From Macrolepiota albuminosa (Eukaryota; Basidiomycota; Agaricomycetes; Agaricales; Agaricaceae): 64,000 bases of DNA. The notes beneath the pieces are model-generated. The model was not told the DNA's origin, did no database searches, and worked only from the letters and a program-made list of their open reading frames with translations. Of the stretch, positions 1 to 11,097 are shown piece by piece. A program made the translations under genes and the position numbers. Positions within the stretch are counted from its first letter, which is position 1. Each line of letters opens with the position of its first letter. The stretch lies in contig JAMWFC010000055.1 of the NCBI GenBank assembly GCA_027475525.1, positions 1,909,223-1,973,222 of the forward strand. Reading direction: 5' to 3'.

Positions 1-589
1 TTCTGTATTTTTGCTTTCTAGCTTATTGACTTTTCTGCTATCACAAAAATATATATCCCTATTTATTTCTTGGCACAGCACAAAGCCTCAAATTTTGATT
101 GATGTGAAATGCCAGACAAATTCAGATTGTCCCAACATTTCTTGACAATTTCAGATCAAATTGACTTGTAATAGAATATAGCTGAAATGAGGTCTTTTTT
201 TATCATAGCAGCTTGAATTTATAAAGATTTTACTGAGTATATATCTATTATTTTTGGTTGCATCCTGATTAATCAAACCTGGGTATCCATGTGTGTGTAC
301 ACATTTCAAACATATAAACTAGTGTTAGTGCTATAAGCTATATTATGTATATTACAATAACAAAAATGTACATGAAAGCTCTTGGAACATTGAATCAAAG
401 GATATAATGATATAAACTTTGACAGCAGTCAACAGTCTTGGCAAATACAAGTACACATTACTTTTCTAGATCTTACTAACTGCCACCACATCAAATCATT
501 GATAACAACATCTCTGCTTTCTCAAACTTAAATACCATGTTTTCTGCTACTGAGCCAATAAAGAAAGTCAAACTCTCCAAAATTTTAGG
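1..589. other. AT-rich sequence, no gene seen
   Basis: AT-rich DNA with frequent stops in all frames. I see no supported gene, repeat boundary or structural RNA here. Confidence 0.5.
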
Positions 590-2000
590 TGGTTTGAATG
601 GTGTGAAAGAGTGATTGAAGATCATTGAGGCTTTTGTGAAGAATACAAAGATGGGCTGCACATGGCAAGAGACTACAAAAACAACAATGAAAGAGCTAGA
701 AGGACTAAAGAAAACCATCAAAAACCAGAGAAAACAGCTTATAAAGGCCATTGTAGAGAACAAGAATCTTTGAAAGAAAGTGGAGGTCCTACAGAAAAAT
801 CTTGATGATATTCAGAATGAAAATCTAAGTACAATATCAGATAAAAGCTTGGATGAATCTGATCATGATGATGCCCTGCTAAAATCAGAAGTAAAGAAAG
901 CTAAATCAAGTGAAGCAGCTTACAAAGATATCAATATGAAAGTGTGTGACATATATAATAGAAGACTGACAAAAATGCTGATGGCCTGCATATCAGAAAC
1001 TGACAAGATATGCATTCTCTCATCAGCTTTGAGTCAAAGAAGATGTTGTCAAAGAATATACCTTGATATCCTAACAGCAACAACACATCTACTTGGCCTC
1101 AAATTGTTGAAACAGACAATCTAGTCATTTGTTTTCAATAGGATGAGCCATAGAACCATCCAGATAATTACTATGCAATCTGATTGATAATAGCATATAT
1201 GCAAAGGCATAGAGCAAACATTGTGCCAGCAGCTGCTTCTGCACTAAAATATATCAGTGATAAAGACCATCAGCAATGTGTCTGTGATAGATTTTGGAGT
1301 ATTCAGAAGCAATTGAGGGAAGAGGGATTTTTGGACTCATGTAATAAATAGATCCAAATAATTGAAGAGGAGGCAGGATCAGAAAATAGAATGAGGCTGG
1401 AGAATAATGATATAGCAGTGAAAGCAGTAGAGAGCAAGAAGAAGTGTGCTTTTAGAGCTACATTGACAAGTTGTTCATGTGTTAGTCATTCAAAGATCTA
1501 AAGACTAATTTTTTTTAGAAGCTTGAAGTTTGAAAGTGAAAGCACCAGAACTTACTAGCTGAATTCAAATATTTAGACATGAAATATGATGTGGCCTTCA
1601 GTGCAAAGTTAATGTCTGATGGTGAAAATGAACTTGATGAGTCTGGAAATAAAACAGGGTGCTTTGTTTTTTGTGCACCACTTTATTGTAGTAAAGAAGT
1701 AAGAAATCTATTTCTATATAATTAATGTAATAAAAACATACTGAGAGAGTTTCACATAGCTGATTGAGCTTCTTGCAGCTATTGATGCTGCTTCAGATCC
1801 TGAGAAGTCTAAGCATTATGTGACTTGTATTCATGGTGACTCAATTGATGTACCTCCAAAGAAGTCTAACAAGATTGAGAATAAAGCAAGGTGCTGGATG
1901 ATTGATGAAACATAGTTAGCCAAAGAAAAGAACATCAATTTTGATGATGAGACTTGCATTGTAGATAATAAAAAGGCATGAAGTGATGTAAAGATTCTGA
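590..2000 (+). pseudogene. Decayed coiled-coil protein relic in AT-rich DNA
   Basis: A Lys/Glu/Asp-rich, probably coiled-coil reading frame can be followed in pieces on the plus strand. The longest open stretch is 780-1124 (114 codons). Two further readable stretches lie at about 1562-1724, with an acidic SDGENELDESGNKTG motif, and at about 1771-1965, with IDVPPKKSNKIENKAR. In-frame stops, mostly TGA, break the frame, for example just before 780. A gtaag-type donor near 1697 suggests that an intron once separated the last two pieces. The block has the character of a repeat-associated gene that lost its CpG sites. I do not recognise the family and assign no function. Confidence 0.35.
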
Positions 2001-2290
2001 GGAGGCTGCAATGAGATAAGTGCAGATTAAAAAAGCAAAAAAAGCAAACACAGCAGAGAAGAAACATAAGTTGGTTACAGATAATGCTAAGAAGATGAAG
2101 AGGGCAAAATATAGAGGTAAGAAAACCTCAGATAACTTGACAGTAACAATGACAATGATGAGGTGGAGTTACTAATTGATGAGTAAATAATAGACAGACC
2201 TTTAAAGATTATTCATCATCATCATATAGATAATCCTCAAGCTCAATCCTTGTCTATTTGTTATTAAATCAAGTATCATACAAAAATTTA

Positions 2291-2304
2291 ATGAAATGTA
2301 TACT
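2291..2304 (+). repeat. Target-site duplication of the LINE, poly-A side
   Basis: The 14-bp sequence atgaaatgtatact recurs perfectly at 8821-8834, on the other side of the LINE. It may extend one more T into the poly-T. This marks the insertion point in the AT-rich host sequence. Confidence 0.95.
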
Positions 2305-2329
2305 TTTTTTTTTTTTTTTTTTTTTTTTT
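2304..2329 (-). other. Poly-A tail of the LINE (poly-T on plus strand)
   Basis: An uninterrupted run of 26 T on the plus strand lies at the 3' end of the LINE, directly next to the TSD. This is the retrotransposed poly-A tail, not a terminator. Confidence 0.93.
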
Positions 2330-2494
2330 GGTGTAGCGTTTGGGGTGGTACCATGACCGATGCTAATTTCGTCTCCGCGGAGGGTTCAAAACCCCGCATT
2401 GTTCGTTCTTATACACCTCCAGGGAAATGCCTTACGCACGACATGTGGGACTTGGGGTCCTCCCTACCCATGGCCTCCCTCGCTCACCTTCCCT

Positions 2495-5400
2495 TCATCC
2501 AACCCCCTCTTCATCTTCCCTCTGGCCATGGGTGGGTTCCATACCCACTAAAACCCCGGCAACCTCTGTCCAGTCTCCTGGCAGTTTCTTCTCTTTCCTT
2601 AACAGGCCTCTCCAGGTCATGATGACCATTTTCTTTCGTAGTGCCTTTTTACCGTACTTGGGGTTGGTTAGGTTCTGGTCTAATTGAAATCTTTTGTCTA
2701 AGCAACTCTTCCATCTATTAAGGATCTCCGCCTCTGTGTAAGGAAGGTTATTGTTTGCGATCACTCTTTTGCATCTCAGTTTCCATATTAGATGTGCCGC
2801 TTCAACCATCGGTATTCTATAGAGCCTAGCCTTCCCAGGGATTTCCTTCCCTTTGTCATCTCGGAAATCAGCGAGGGGGGCTGCTAGGATGGTTCCTAAC
2901 AGCGGTTGGTACCATTCTCCCTTGTACTTTCTCTTCCAGAGGGATTTTGCCGCCAGCCAGACTTCCCTTTGCCCCGGGGACTCGCACTCCGTCAGTATGT
3001 GGTTCATGGACTCAATGGTGTGGCAATGTGTACAGCATGCTCTGTTCTGCTGTTCCTGGTTGAAAGAAGGCCGTAGCCACTGGGACCCCACCATGTACAC
3101 ATTGTGGGCAGTCATCCACAGGAAGTATCGTGCTTGTCTAGAGAAGTCTTTATGTCTAATCTTTTTCCAGAATTTGTCTGTTGCAGGGCGTGATCCAAAA
3201 ATCTCCTCTGCACAGTCCTTGGTGTGCAGCAGGTTGGTTTCTGTACGCATTCTGGTGACGCCTCCTGCTGCTCTAAGCTTTGCATTTATGGTTTTATAGG
3301 CCAGGGCTTTCGTCATTGTGTTTAGTTTCGCTCTGGATGCTTGGAGGCGTGGGTCCAGGGAGAGGTTTAGCTCTTCCTGCGGTTTAGTTATTGCTCTGCT
3401 TGCTAGCTTATCTGCTCCTTCATTCCTTACCTGGCCACTGTGACCTTTGACCCATTTTAGCTTGGTCTTGGTGCGCCTCTTCCACGCTCTTTCCACTGCC
3501 AGTTTAATTAATGCTGGGTTTGCAGTGTTCAAGTAACCTTCGTCCTCGTTTCTTTTAAGATGTTTTGTGACTGCATTTATTACGTATTGTGAGTCTAGTT
3601 CAACGTAGAGGTTCCCATCTTGGGGGGCATGCTCTATGGCTTCCTTAAAGGCTAGGAGTTCACCTGTTTGATTTGACTGTGGCAGGTTGTCTGGGACACG
3701 GACACTTAAGTTCCCCTCGTCTCCTTCCTCGTAGAAAACACCGGCTCCAGCACGTGCGTCTTCCGTGCCGTTGTTCGTGCAGGAGCCGTCTGTTGCCAGC
3801 TGGTAGTTCACCCTGGATTCCGGCAGCATTTCTAGTTGGGGTAGGTTCTCGTCTGTTGGACCTTCTGTAAAGATTCTGAAGATTTCTGACAGAGGGCCAG
3901 AAGTTATCATTTTACCCTGGAACACAGTCCACCCATCCTCTATCTCTTCGCCTTCGTCATCCTCCTCCCCAGGGATCGTTGGAGGTGGATCTGGGATGGG
4001 GCTTCTGGGATCCCACTTGGGGGGCAGAGTGTTTAGAAGAGCTTTAGATCATTGGACACAGCTATGGAGGGTCATGCATCCTGTAGCTAGCTCCATATCC
4101 ATGCAGCTTGTACATTCACACTCATCTGTGGAGCGGTGGAGCGGGTCTGTCAGCATGTTTGCTACCCTTTCTGCATCGCCGACCATGTGGATATTGTGAC
4201 AATCTCTCAAGCATAGGCTCAGGCCGTTATTCATATAGCGGATTTTCTTATCTGCATTGCTATGGTACCAGATCGGCCTTTCCCTCAGGATTTTTCTTTC
4301 GAAGGCAATGCCTTCCGGTCTCACTCCATAGGCTTTGGCTACCCTGAGCAGCTCCAGGATATCTTCGCACATCCCTGCCTTTTTACTGGTGAACAGTTTC
4401 CACAATTGTAGGAAGGAGTTGATTCTCACAGAGGGGTTAACATTTTGCTCCGAGGAGGGAACATTCCTCGCTATCAGGGCATCTGCAACATAGGCCCAGA
4501 GCGGGCGGTCAGGGCTCAGGTTTAGATATTGCTTTAGCCACATAACTGCAATTGCCTCATTCCTTGCTTTTATGTTCAACAGAGCCCTTCCCCCTTCGTT
4601 TATGGGGGCGCACACAGTGATTTCGTTCACGGGGCTTCTCTTCTCATCCCATATGTACTGTCGGATCATTCTTGTCAGTCTCTTTTCTATTTCTTTTGGC
4701 ATGCCCTGAACCTGTGCTAGGTATTGGGTCATCCCTCCTACTATCATCTGGACTATGAGTTTCCTGCCCTCTAGCAATGGGTTACTCTTCTCCCATTGCT
4801 CTAGGGTCTGTGTTATCTTACTAATCATTGTATTTCAAGGGGCTTTTACTTCAAAATCGTGGCCGTACCAAGCACCAAGGATTCGGATGGCTTCGCCCTC
4901 TCTTACAATGTGTATGTTGTCAGGGATTCTATCTTGGTCGGGCTGCATCTTTCGTGACCCCTGAACCCTTTCCCTGAAGGTTTTTATCCCTATTGGTATT
5001 ATCTCAGTCTTTTTGATGTTGAACTTTGCTGATGATGCTAAGCACCAGTCATCTAAGAGGGCCTGTAGGGCTCCTAAGTCATTATTCTCCGATAGAAACA
5101 CTGTTGTATCATTGGCAAAGAGAGATGCTATCAATCTGTCCTCCTTTCCTGGTATCTTGAAGCCCTCTAGGTTCAAGCTGTGTATCGAGGCTGCTAGGGA
5201 CTCTATGGCCAGGTCAAACAATAGGCAGGAGAGGGGGTCTTCTTGCCTTACACCTCTCGTGATCCTCCATGGAGTGCTCAGGTAGCCGTTTATCATTACC
5301 CTTGACTCAGCATTGTTGTACAGCGATTTAATAATTCCAATGAAGGACTCCGGTATCTCAAATCTCTCCAGTGTTTTCCACAAATATGAGTGGTCAATCT

Positions 5401-7852
5401 TGTCATATGCCTTTTCCTGGTCCAGCGCAACAATAAGGCTGTTCTGGCCAGATTCCTCCGCATATTTCATCATCAGCCTTATCAGCTTCGTTTGGTCAGA
5501 TATACGTCGGCCTGGGATGAAACCTGCCTGGCTCTCGTGGATTAGATCGGGAGCCATTGCCGCAAGGCGGTTGGCAAGGACTTTTGTCAGTAGCTTGTAG
5601 TCCACATTCACGCAAGTGATTGGCCTGTAGTTTGCCACTTCTGTCTTATCATTTTTTTTGTAGAGTGGACACATCCACCCTTCTGCAAAGCCAGAGTTTG
5701 GATCCACTCCATGCAGTTGTATGTCCTTGAAGGCCTCGGTTATTAGCCCAACAACATCAAAGGTGGGGCTACTTGTCTTCGTGTCCTTGGCATGCCGTGC
5801 ATTCAGGGATTTGATTAGTTTGTAGGTTACCCCATCAAGACCTGCAGCTGAGTTATTCTCCGATTTAGACAGTGCCTTTAAGACCTCCTCTCTCGTTATT
5901 TGTGCTGCCAGTGCGTCTTTCTGCGCATCTGTGGTCTTCGTATTGATGCATCCCAAAACTTGGGTCATTTTCTGTAGGCGGTGCATCTCATCTGAGGTTG
6001 GAATTTCACGTTGCAGGTTATCATGGTAGTTCTTTGCCAGTTCCGCCATTTTGTTTGAGTTTTTTTCATAATCGTTTCCTGCTGAGACAAGCTGACCCTC
6101 CGACGACGGTTTTTTCAGGGCGTATATAAGGTCTCTTGGTTTTGTGATCCTGTTTGCCTGAGTCCAGTAGCGACATATTGTTTCGCCCTCTAGCCTGTTT
6201 TGTATTTTTGTCTGGGCTCTGATGAAACGATGTTTCTTTCCCTCCCAGACCCTGATTTCCGATTTCATCTTCACTGTTGATATTGATCTTTCCTCTTCCG
6301 ACAGCCTAGTCGCCATGAGTTCACCATTCAGCATGGCCTTCATCTCTCTAAGCTGCCTCTCGTAGCGTGGCATTATCAACTTTTCACGATTACGGGCTTC
6401 TTTCATTAGGTCCCTTTTCCATTCTGAGTATATTGATTGTGGGTTCACCTCTGCCATTGAAACGTTGTTCAGGTGCCTGATTTTTTTGAAGGCAGACCTT
6501 CCAGTGGCGTGGGCAAATTGTTTGAACTTCTTGTTCTTTAATATGTGGGCAGGTATCAACCACCTGCCTTTGCCAATTTGTAGGGCCTCCTCATGGGCAA
6601 TTTGGACCATGACTAGGTCATGGTCCGAGCCTGGTATCCCGTGAGTGTCTATTTTCCACTCCCTGGCTGTTCTGAAAATCTCTTCTGACACATATATACG
6701 GTTGAGCCTGGACTGTGCGCTCGTTGCTTCTTGTAGGAAGGTGTAACTCTTTCTGTTTGGGTACGTTCTTCTCCACCCATCAGAAATTCTCAGGGATTGT
6801 TTGAGATCGTTGAGTGCTTTGACGGCCGTGGTGGGATCAGACCTAGCAGGGAGTCGGTCTATGGTCTCCTCAACCATGTTGAAATCCCCCAGGACCACAT
6901 CAACTCTGATCTCTGGCTTATCTGCTAGGTAGTCCCGAATTCTGGCCCAGAAAGCCATGTTTTCCTCTGCATCCGTTTGGGTCACATTGGGGGCATAGAT
7001 GGCAAGTAACATAACTGTTTCATTCTTGTGCCAAATCGTTCTCATTAGAGCTGCTCTGCCTGGCACTATCTCCGTGAATTCTATGTTATCCACGTTGACA
7101 AGGTTCTTGTTTAGTATGAAGGCCACTCCTCCTCTCCGAGTGGGGGATTCTGGATCCTCTGAGTTTAGGATCCGCAGTCTTTTTCCAAAGAGGTTTTCTA
7201 CGTCTGCTCTCCTTTCTTTGGTCAGATGAGTCTCTTGGATTGCTAGTATGCCAATTTTCTTGTCTCTGACAAGTTGGTTTATATGGTTCCACTTTGTGAA
7301 CTGACCCCCAGGTTCCATGTACCCTCTTATGTTTACTGAGGCGACTCGTAATGAGGCCTTTGTGTTCAGACGGCACGTTTGCGTTGGGTATGCGTGTGAC
7401 AGTCTCCCCTGCACCTGCTGTGGGTGTTCAGGGTTGAGTGGATTATAGACTTCTCCATCTTGCACTGCTGTCTGCGGGCCTTCTGCTGTCTGCAGAGGTT
7501 GAGCAGTCTGCTCTGGAGGGAGGGTCTCGCTCCTATTTATCGCACAAAGACTTTGTCTTCGCCAATTTCCTTCCTGGTGTCTGTTAGATGCCAGGGGAGA
7601 TGGTGGGCTGTCTGCCTCCATTGTGTCGTGCCATTGCTCATCGCCCGTTGAGTCGACAGTCCTTCGTACGTCACGGAGCTCACATTGGCTACGTGACACT
7701 TGTCTGCCACCTACCTCTGCCCTTCCTTCATTTGTTCGGTCGCCGGCGGGTTGGGCTCTCCTTCCTCTGGAAGGGCAGGGGTTCGAGCCTGTAACCTGAT
7801 GACCTAAAAAGACGTGAGTAGATGTTTCCTGTGAGTTGTTCGTCGCAGACAT
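2495..7852 (-). pseudogene. LINE ORF2: APE endonuclease, reverse transcriptase, RNase H
   Basis: One frame runs from the first in-frame ATG (7852) to 2495, about 1785 codons, broken only by TGA at 4835-4837 and 4049-4051. Domain order: an APE endonuclease at about residues 170-420 (QETHL, GDFN, SDHDL); RT at about 690-950 (ALDQEKAYDKI, GVRQEDPLS, FANDT); RNase H after the second stop, with the four acidic residues in ATDGS, GELLA, LDSQY and GADKLA; then a Cys/His motif CCTHCHTIESMNHILTEC like the zf-RVT tail of Tad1 elements. The RT active site reads F-A-N-D where F-A-D-D is expected; the Asn codon is at 5111-5113. The first catalytic Asp is therefore lost, which alone would abolish polymerisation. 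The protein would nick the target and copy the LINE RNA in the nucleus. Confidence 0.92.
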
Positions 7853-8201
7853 ATTTATGTTGTCCTCAGGCAATGCTTGCGAGGCATTTCCTGGGTTTGG
7901 CGATCCCTCTTGGGCAGGGTCCCCGGGTGGGGGGGGTGGCCTCTGAGGGTTTACCTACCTGGACTGGCTATGTCAACAGCCAGAGAATCTAATTATTTAT
8001 TTATTCACCCTCCACTCCAACCTACCTCCTTATAGCTTCAGGTGTTGCGGGGAGCACAGCTTGGCCTGTGGTCTACCCCGACTTGCGGGCCCAACCCCGC
8101 ACCCAGTCTGGGTCTTAGATGTTATGTATTGCTTGTACATCCAAGGCAACACATATATATTTTTTGCCTCATAGAGGCTGGCTCTTTACAACTACATGAT
8201 A

Positions 8202-8819
8202 CTAGGGGCGATACGTGACACATGTCCATCCCCGTTGGGATGCAGGACCACCGTTGAGACCTCTGCCACGTCCTCTTCCTCTTCCACCCCTTCCAGTAGG
8301 CCCTCCACCACGGGGGCCACGGTTGTCTTTTGGGTGGCCGTCTGATTGTGGGATGTGGCTGCCATTCTTGGAGGTTGTGCTCGGCTTGGGCCCAGCCCAG
8401 TCAAGAGTAGTGGGGAGGGGGCATGCGTGCGCTGGGTGGGTATCGGCCTTACACCATACGCACTCTACTAAGCGTTTCCCAACCTCTAGTAGGTGCGTGT
8501 TGAGCCAGTACTTTGGTGCTTGGATGGCTTTGATTATGGCCTTATGCAGGTCTGCATTCGTGGACAGGGGCTTGCCAGTGAGCTGCCAGATTGGGGCAGG
8601 ATCGCCTCTCGTGTCGTTGGATTTGATGAATGTGAGGTTGAAAGATTCCGTCGCTTTTAGGGTCCTCTCGTCAGTTGTGCCAGAGACGTTACTCTTGGAG
8701 AGTGCTGCATTTGCTGTGGCCCTGAACCTCGTATTGAACCAGAGGACGGATTTAATAGCTCCGAGGGCTTGCTTCTTAATTTCGTCACCGGCCTTCACCG
8801 CATCGCCTGAAATATTCAT
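8202..8819 (-). pseudogene. LINE ORF1, Gag-like RNA-binding protein, N-terminus probably missing
   Basis: About 205 codons read on the minus strand. Near residue 117 there is a CX2CX4HX4C zinc knuckle (CVWCKADTHPAHAC), followed by an Arg/Gly-rich tail (RGG-like repeats at about residues 165-190). Both suit an RNA-binding LINE ORF1 product. Tad1-type ORF1 proteins are usually about twice this length. The first ATG lies one base inside the element boundary, so the start is probably an accidental Met in a truncated frame. ORF1 ends about 350 nt before the ORF2 ATG; that spacer shows no other gene. Confidence 0.75.
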
Positions 8820-8820
8820 T

Positions 8821-8834
8821 ATGAAATGTATACT
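8821..8834 (+). repeat. Target-site duplication of the LINE, 5' side
   Basis: Perfect copy of 2291-2304, immediately outside the 5' end of the LINE. Confidence 0.95.
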
Positions 8835-8835
8835 T

Positions 8836-11090
8836 AGTCAAGAGAAATAAGCACTCATAAGTTCTATTTGGTAACTTCTGAGCAAATGGGGACTCTGGCA
8901 AGAAGGCTGTTAATCTGTGAGACATTGATGACCTCTGGGAAGTCAAATTTATTTGTATATATTGTATAAATGCCAAGAACAGTTGTGCTAATAAAAATTC
9001 AATAAAGCTGTTGTACTGTATAAAAATCAAGCTTATTAGAGATTCCAGAGAAATAGAGGCATTTGATGATCACAACATATTTGACAGACTATTGCACAGA
9101 TATGGGGAGGCTTGTTAACTATTTTAATAGTGAGAATTGATATAATTTCAACAGGTATGCTGGTCATGATTGTCCAATATGAAAGCAATAAAATTAGCCT
9201 TTGTTGCATTATTTTGAAGTGAACTATAATAAATGCCATCCTTCTGCACATAAGGCAAAGACCAGCATGCTTGACTTTGATAAAATAGTATTGCATCATT
9301 CATTGAAGTATCACTAATAATATCAAGATCTGGCCAGAGGTCTTGTAAATAACAAAGGAAAAGAGAATATGAAGAGCTATTGAGAAGAATAGTTGAGATA
9401 TTGATTTGTCTTCCAAGACACTGTAGAAGCAAGACATGATTGTTTGATGATGCTTTGGCATGAGAAATAGCAAGTTCAGTCATCATATCTTTGGCAGATA
9501 ATTGATTTGACATAGTTTTTTTTTAATTTCTGATATGTTGTTAGAGAGCAAAATAAGATATTCATAGAGTAAGTGTGTCATTACCCAGTTCCACATCAGT
9601 ATGAGCTCTATATGGCCACCATTATGTCTATTATGTTTCACCTTTTCAAGCATTCCATTGAAGCATTTTAATGCAAATAGCCACCAACTATAGACAGGCC
9701 CAAGAAGTTTGATGAACTTTGAATAGTGTGTAGATAAATAGTTATTAATTGTCATATGAATTTCAAGTCTCTTCAATGAGCAGTTAAATTGATTGATATA
9801 ATCTTGTTTGAGTTGAGCCTGATTCATTGAAATAGAGCAGGATTCAAGGAGTCACACACCAAGAGCAAGCTTTAAACTAGCATTATAAATACCTTTGTAA
9901 TTTTAGTTGTGCTGTGAAAGATTGATAGCTGTTGGTGGAATTAGTAGATGACCCTGGCTAATATTGTCATTGGCATCATGCTAAGCTCACCAAAGAATAA
10001 CAGAAGCAATAGAAATCATATGATGCTATTCATCTGCCTTCTTGAGTAACTGATTTTCATTAAGCTTGTATCAAAATATCAATGCAGAGTGAAACTATAA
10101 TTCTGTAAATAAAACTTATATTTTTTGGCAATTGAGTAACATGACTAGTCCTCTGTATGCTATTAATAATGTTTTTAAACCATTTCTTTGAAGAGTTGTT
10201 GCCACTATAGCCAAAAAGCATATAAGCCTTAAACAGTATATCATTAAAAAAATGAGCAACAACATTTTCAAACATGATCAACCCAATTGTTTAGTCATCA
10301 AAATATCACATGCATCAAGACAAATATTGTGTATGAAATCAAGTACTGTTTTAGAAAATAGCAGCCATCTAGGAATTGAATTGAAAGCAGCACATCAAAT
10401 TTTATGGTCACAAAGAATAGTTTGTTGTTCTGCAGCACCTGCAGCCTTTGAACAGAAGGCTCACATCAATAGCTGATAATTATCTTTTATTGCAGTAGCT
10501 GCAGCTCATGGATTAGCAGAGAAAGATACTATAATATAGCACTAGCAACTTATATCCATAATAACCTGACAATTAATTAATGTTAAGGACATTTGCATTA
10601 CAGTAGAAATATGAATGATAATCATGTGTATGCCCAGCAGTTTCATTGAATTTATGTGCAGCCAGCATATTACAATTGTCATATAAACAGTCTGCATAGA
10701 CTATTGCAGAATCCTTATCATATATTTCTATCTTGATGCCTTCAAATATTTGATCAAAAGCTCAAAAATACATAAAATTAGTTGACGTACCTTGCTTTAG
10801 CTGCTTGAACTTATTAACTATTGACTCTATGCTGTTTTTTAGTTGTTCTCCTGTCAGCTCTTTGACTCCAGGCATCATTGAAGGACAGATAACATTGAAA
10901 GAAAGATAACAATGTTTATAAAGAAAATTATTGATAGAAATATAAATAGGACCTGTTGAATGCAGGCATCTAGTAAGCACACTAAACCTGAAGTCTAATT
11001 AGATAGCACTAAAAAAATGCAATGGATCACTAATCGGTTAGTATTTAATGTAAGTTGAAGTCTAAAGCAATGTGTATACAGTTTGGTAGC
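8836..11090. other. AT-rich decayed DNA continuing the LINE target
   Basis: Same composition as 1-2290, and contiguous with it once the LINE is removed. Only short reading frames occur; the most protein-like is listed separately at 9148-9513. Confidence 0.5.
9148..9513 (-). pseudogene. Unidentified decayed reading frame
   Basis: 121 codons, opening with MSNQLSAKDMMTEL. It has a balanced, protein-like composition rather than the Lys/Ile bias of random AT-rich DNA. A weaker frame lies just upstream on the same strand (9483-9827). I do not recognise a family. It is probably a remnant of an older mobile element gene. It could also be a chance open frame. Confidence 0.25.
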
Positions 11091-11097
11091 ATGTATT

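Larger units (their letters stand above)
2304..8820 (-). mobile_element. Tad1-like non-LTR retrotransposon (LINE), 5'-truncated
   Basis: A complete insertion flanked by a 14-15 bp TSD. It ends in a 26-nt poly-A tail, seen as poly-T at 2304-2329 on the plus strand. Read on the minus strand it holds ORF1 (CCHC nucleic-acid-binding protein), a spacer of about 350 nt, and ORF2 (APE endonuclease, RT, RNase H, C-terminal Cys/His motif). That order is typical of fungal Tad1-clade LINEs. The 5' junction lies only one base upstream of the first in-frame ATG of ORF1, and ORF1 is short, so the copy is probably 5'-truncated, as target-primed reverse transcription often leaves it. Its base composition is far less AT-rich than the flanks, so it is younger than they are. 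Two in-frame TGA codons and an altered RT active site make it inactive. Confidence 0.95.

Noticed and set aside
2304..2329. Poly-T run as a transcription terminator
   Set aside because: It is next to a TSD and at the 3' end of a LINE, so it is the retrotransposed poly-A tail.
7086..7376. Separate small gene inside LINE ORF2
   Set aside because: It is another reading frame of the endonuclease region.
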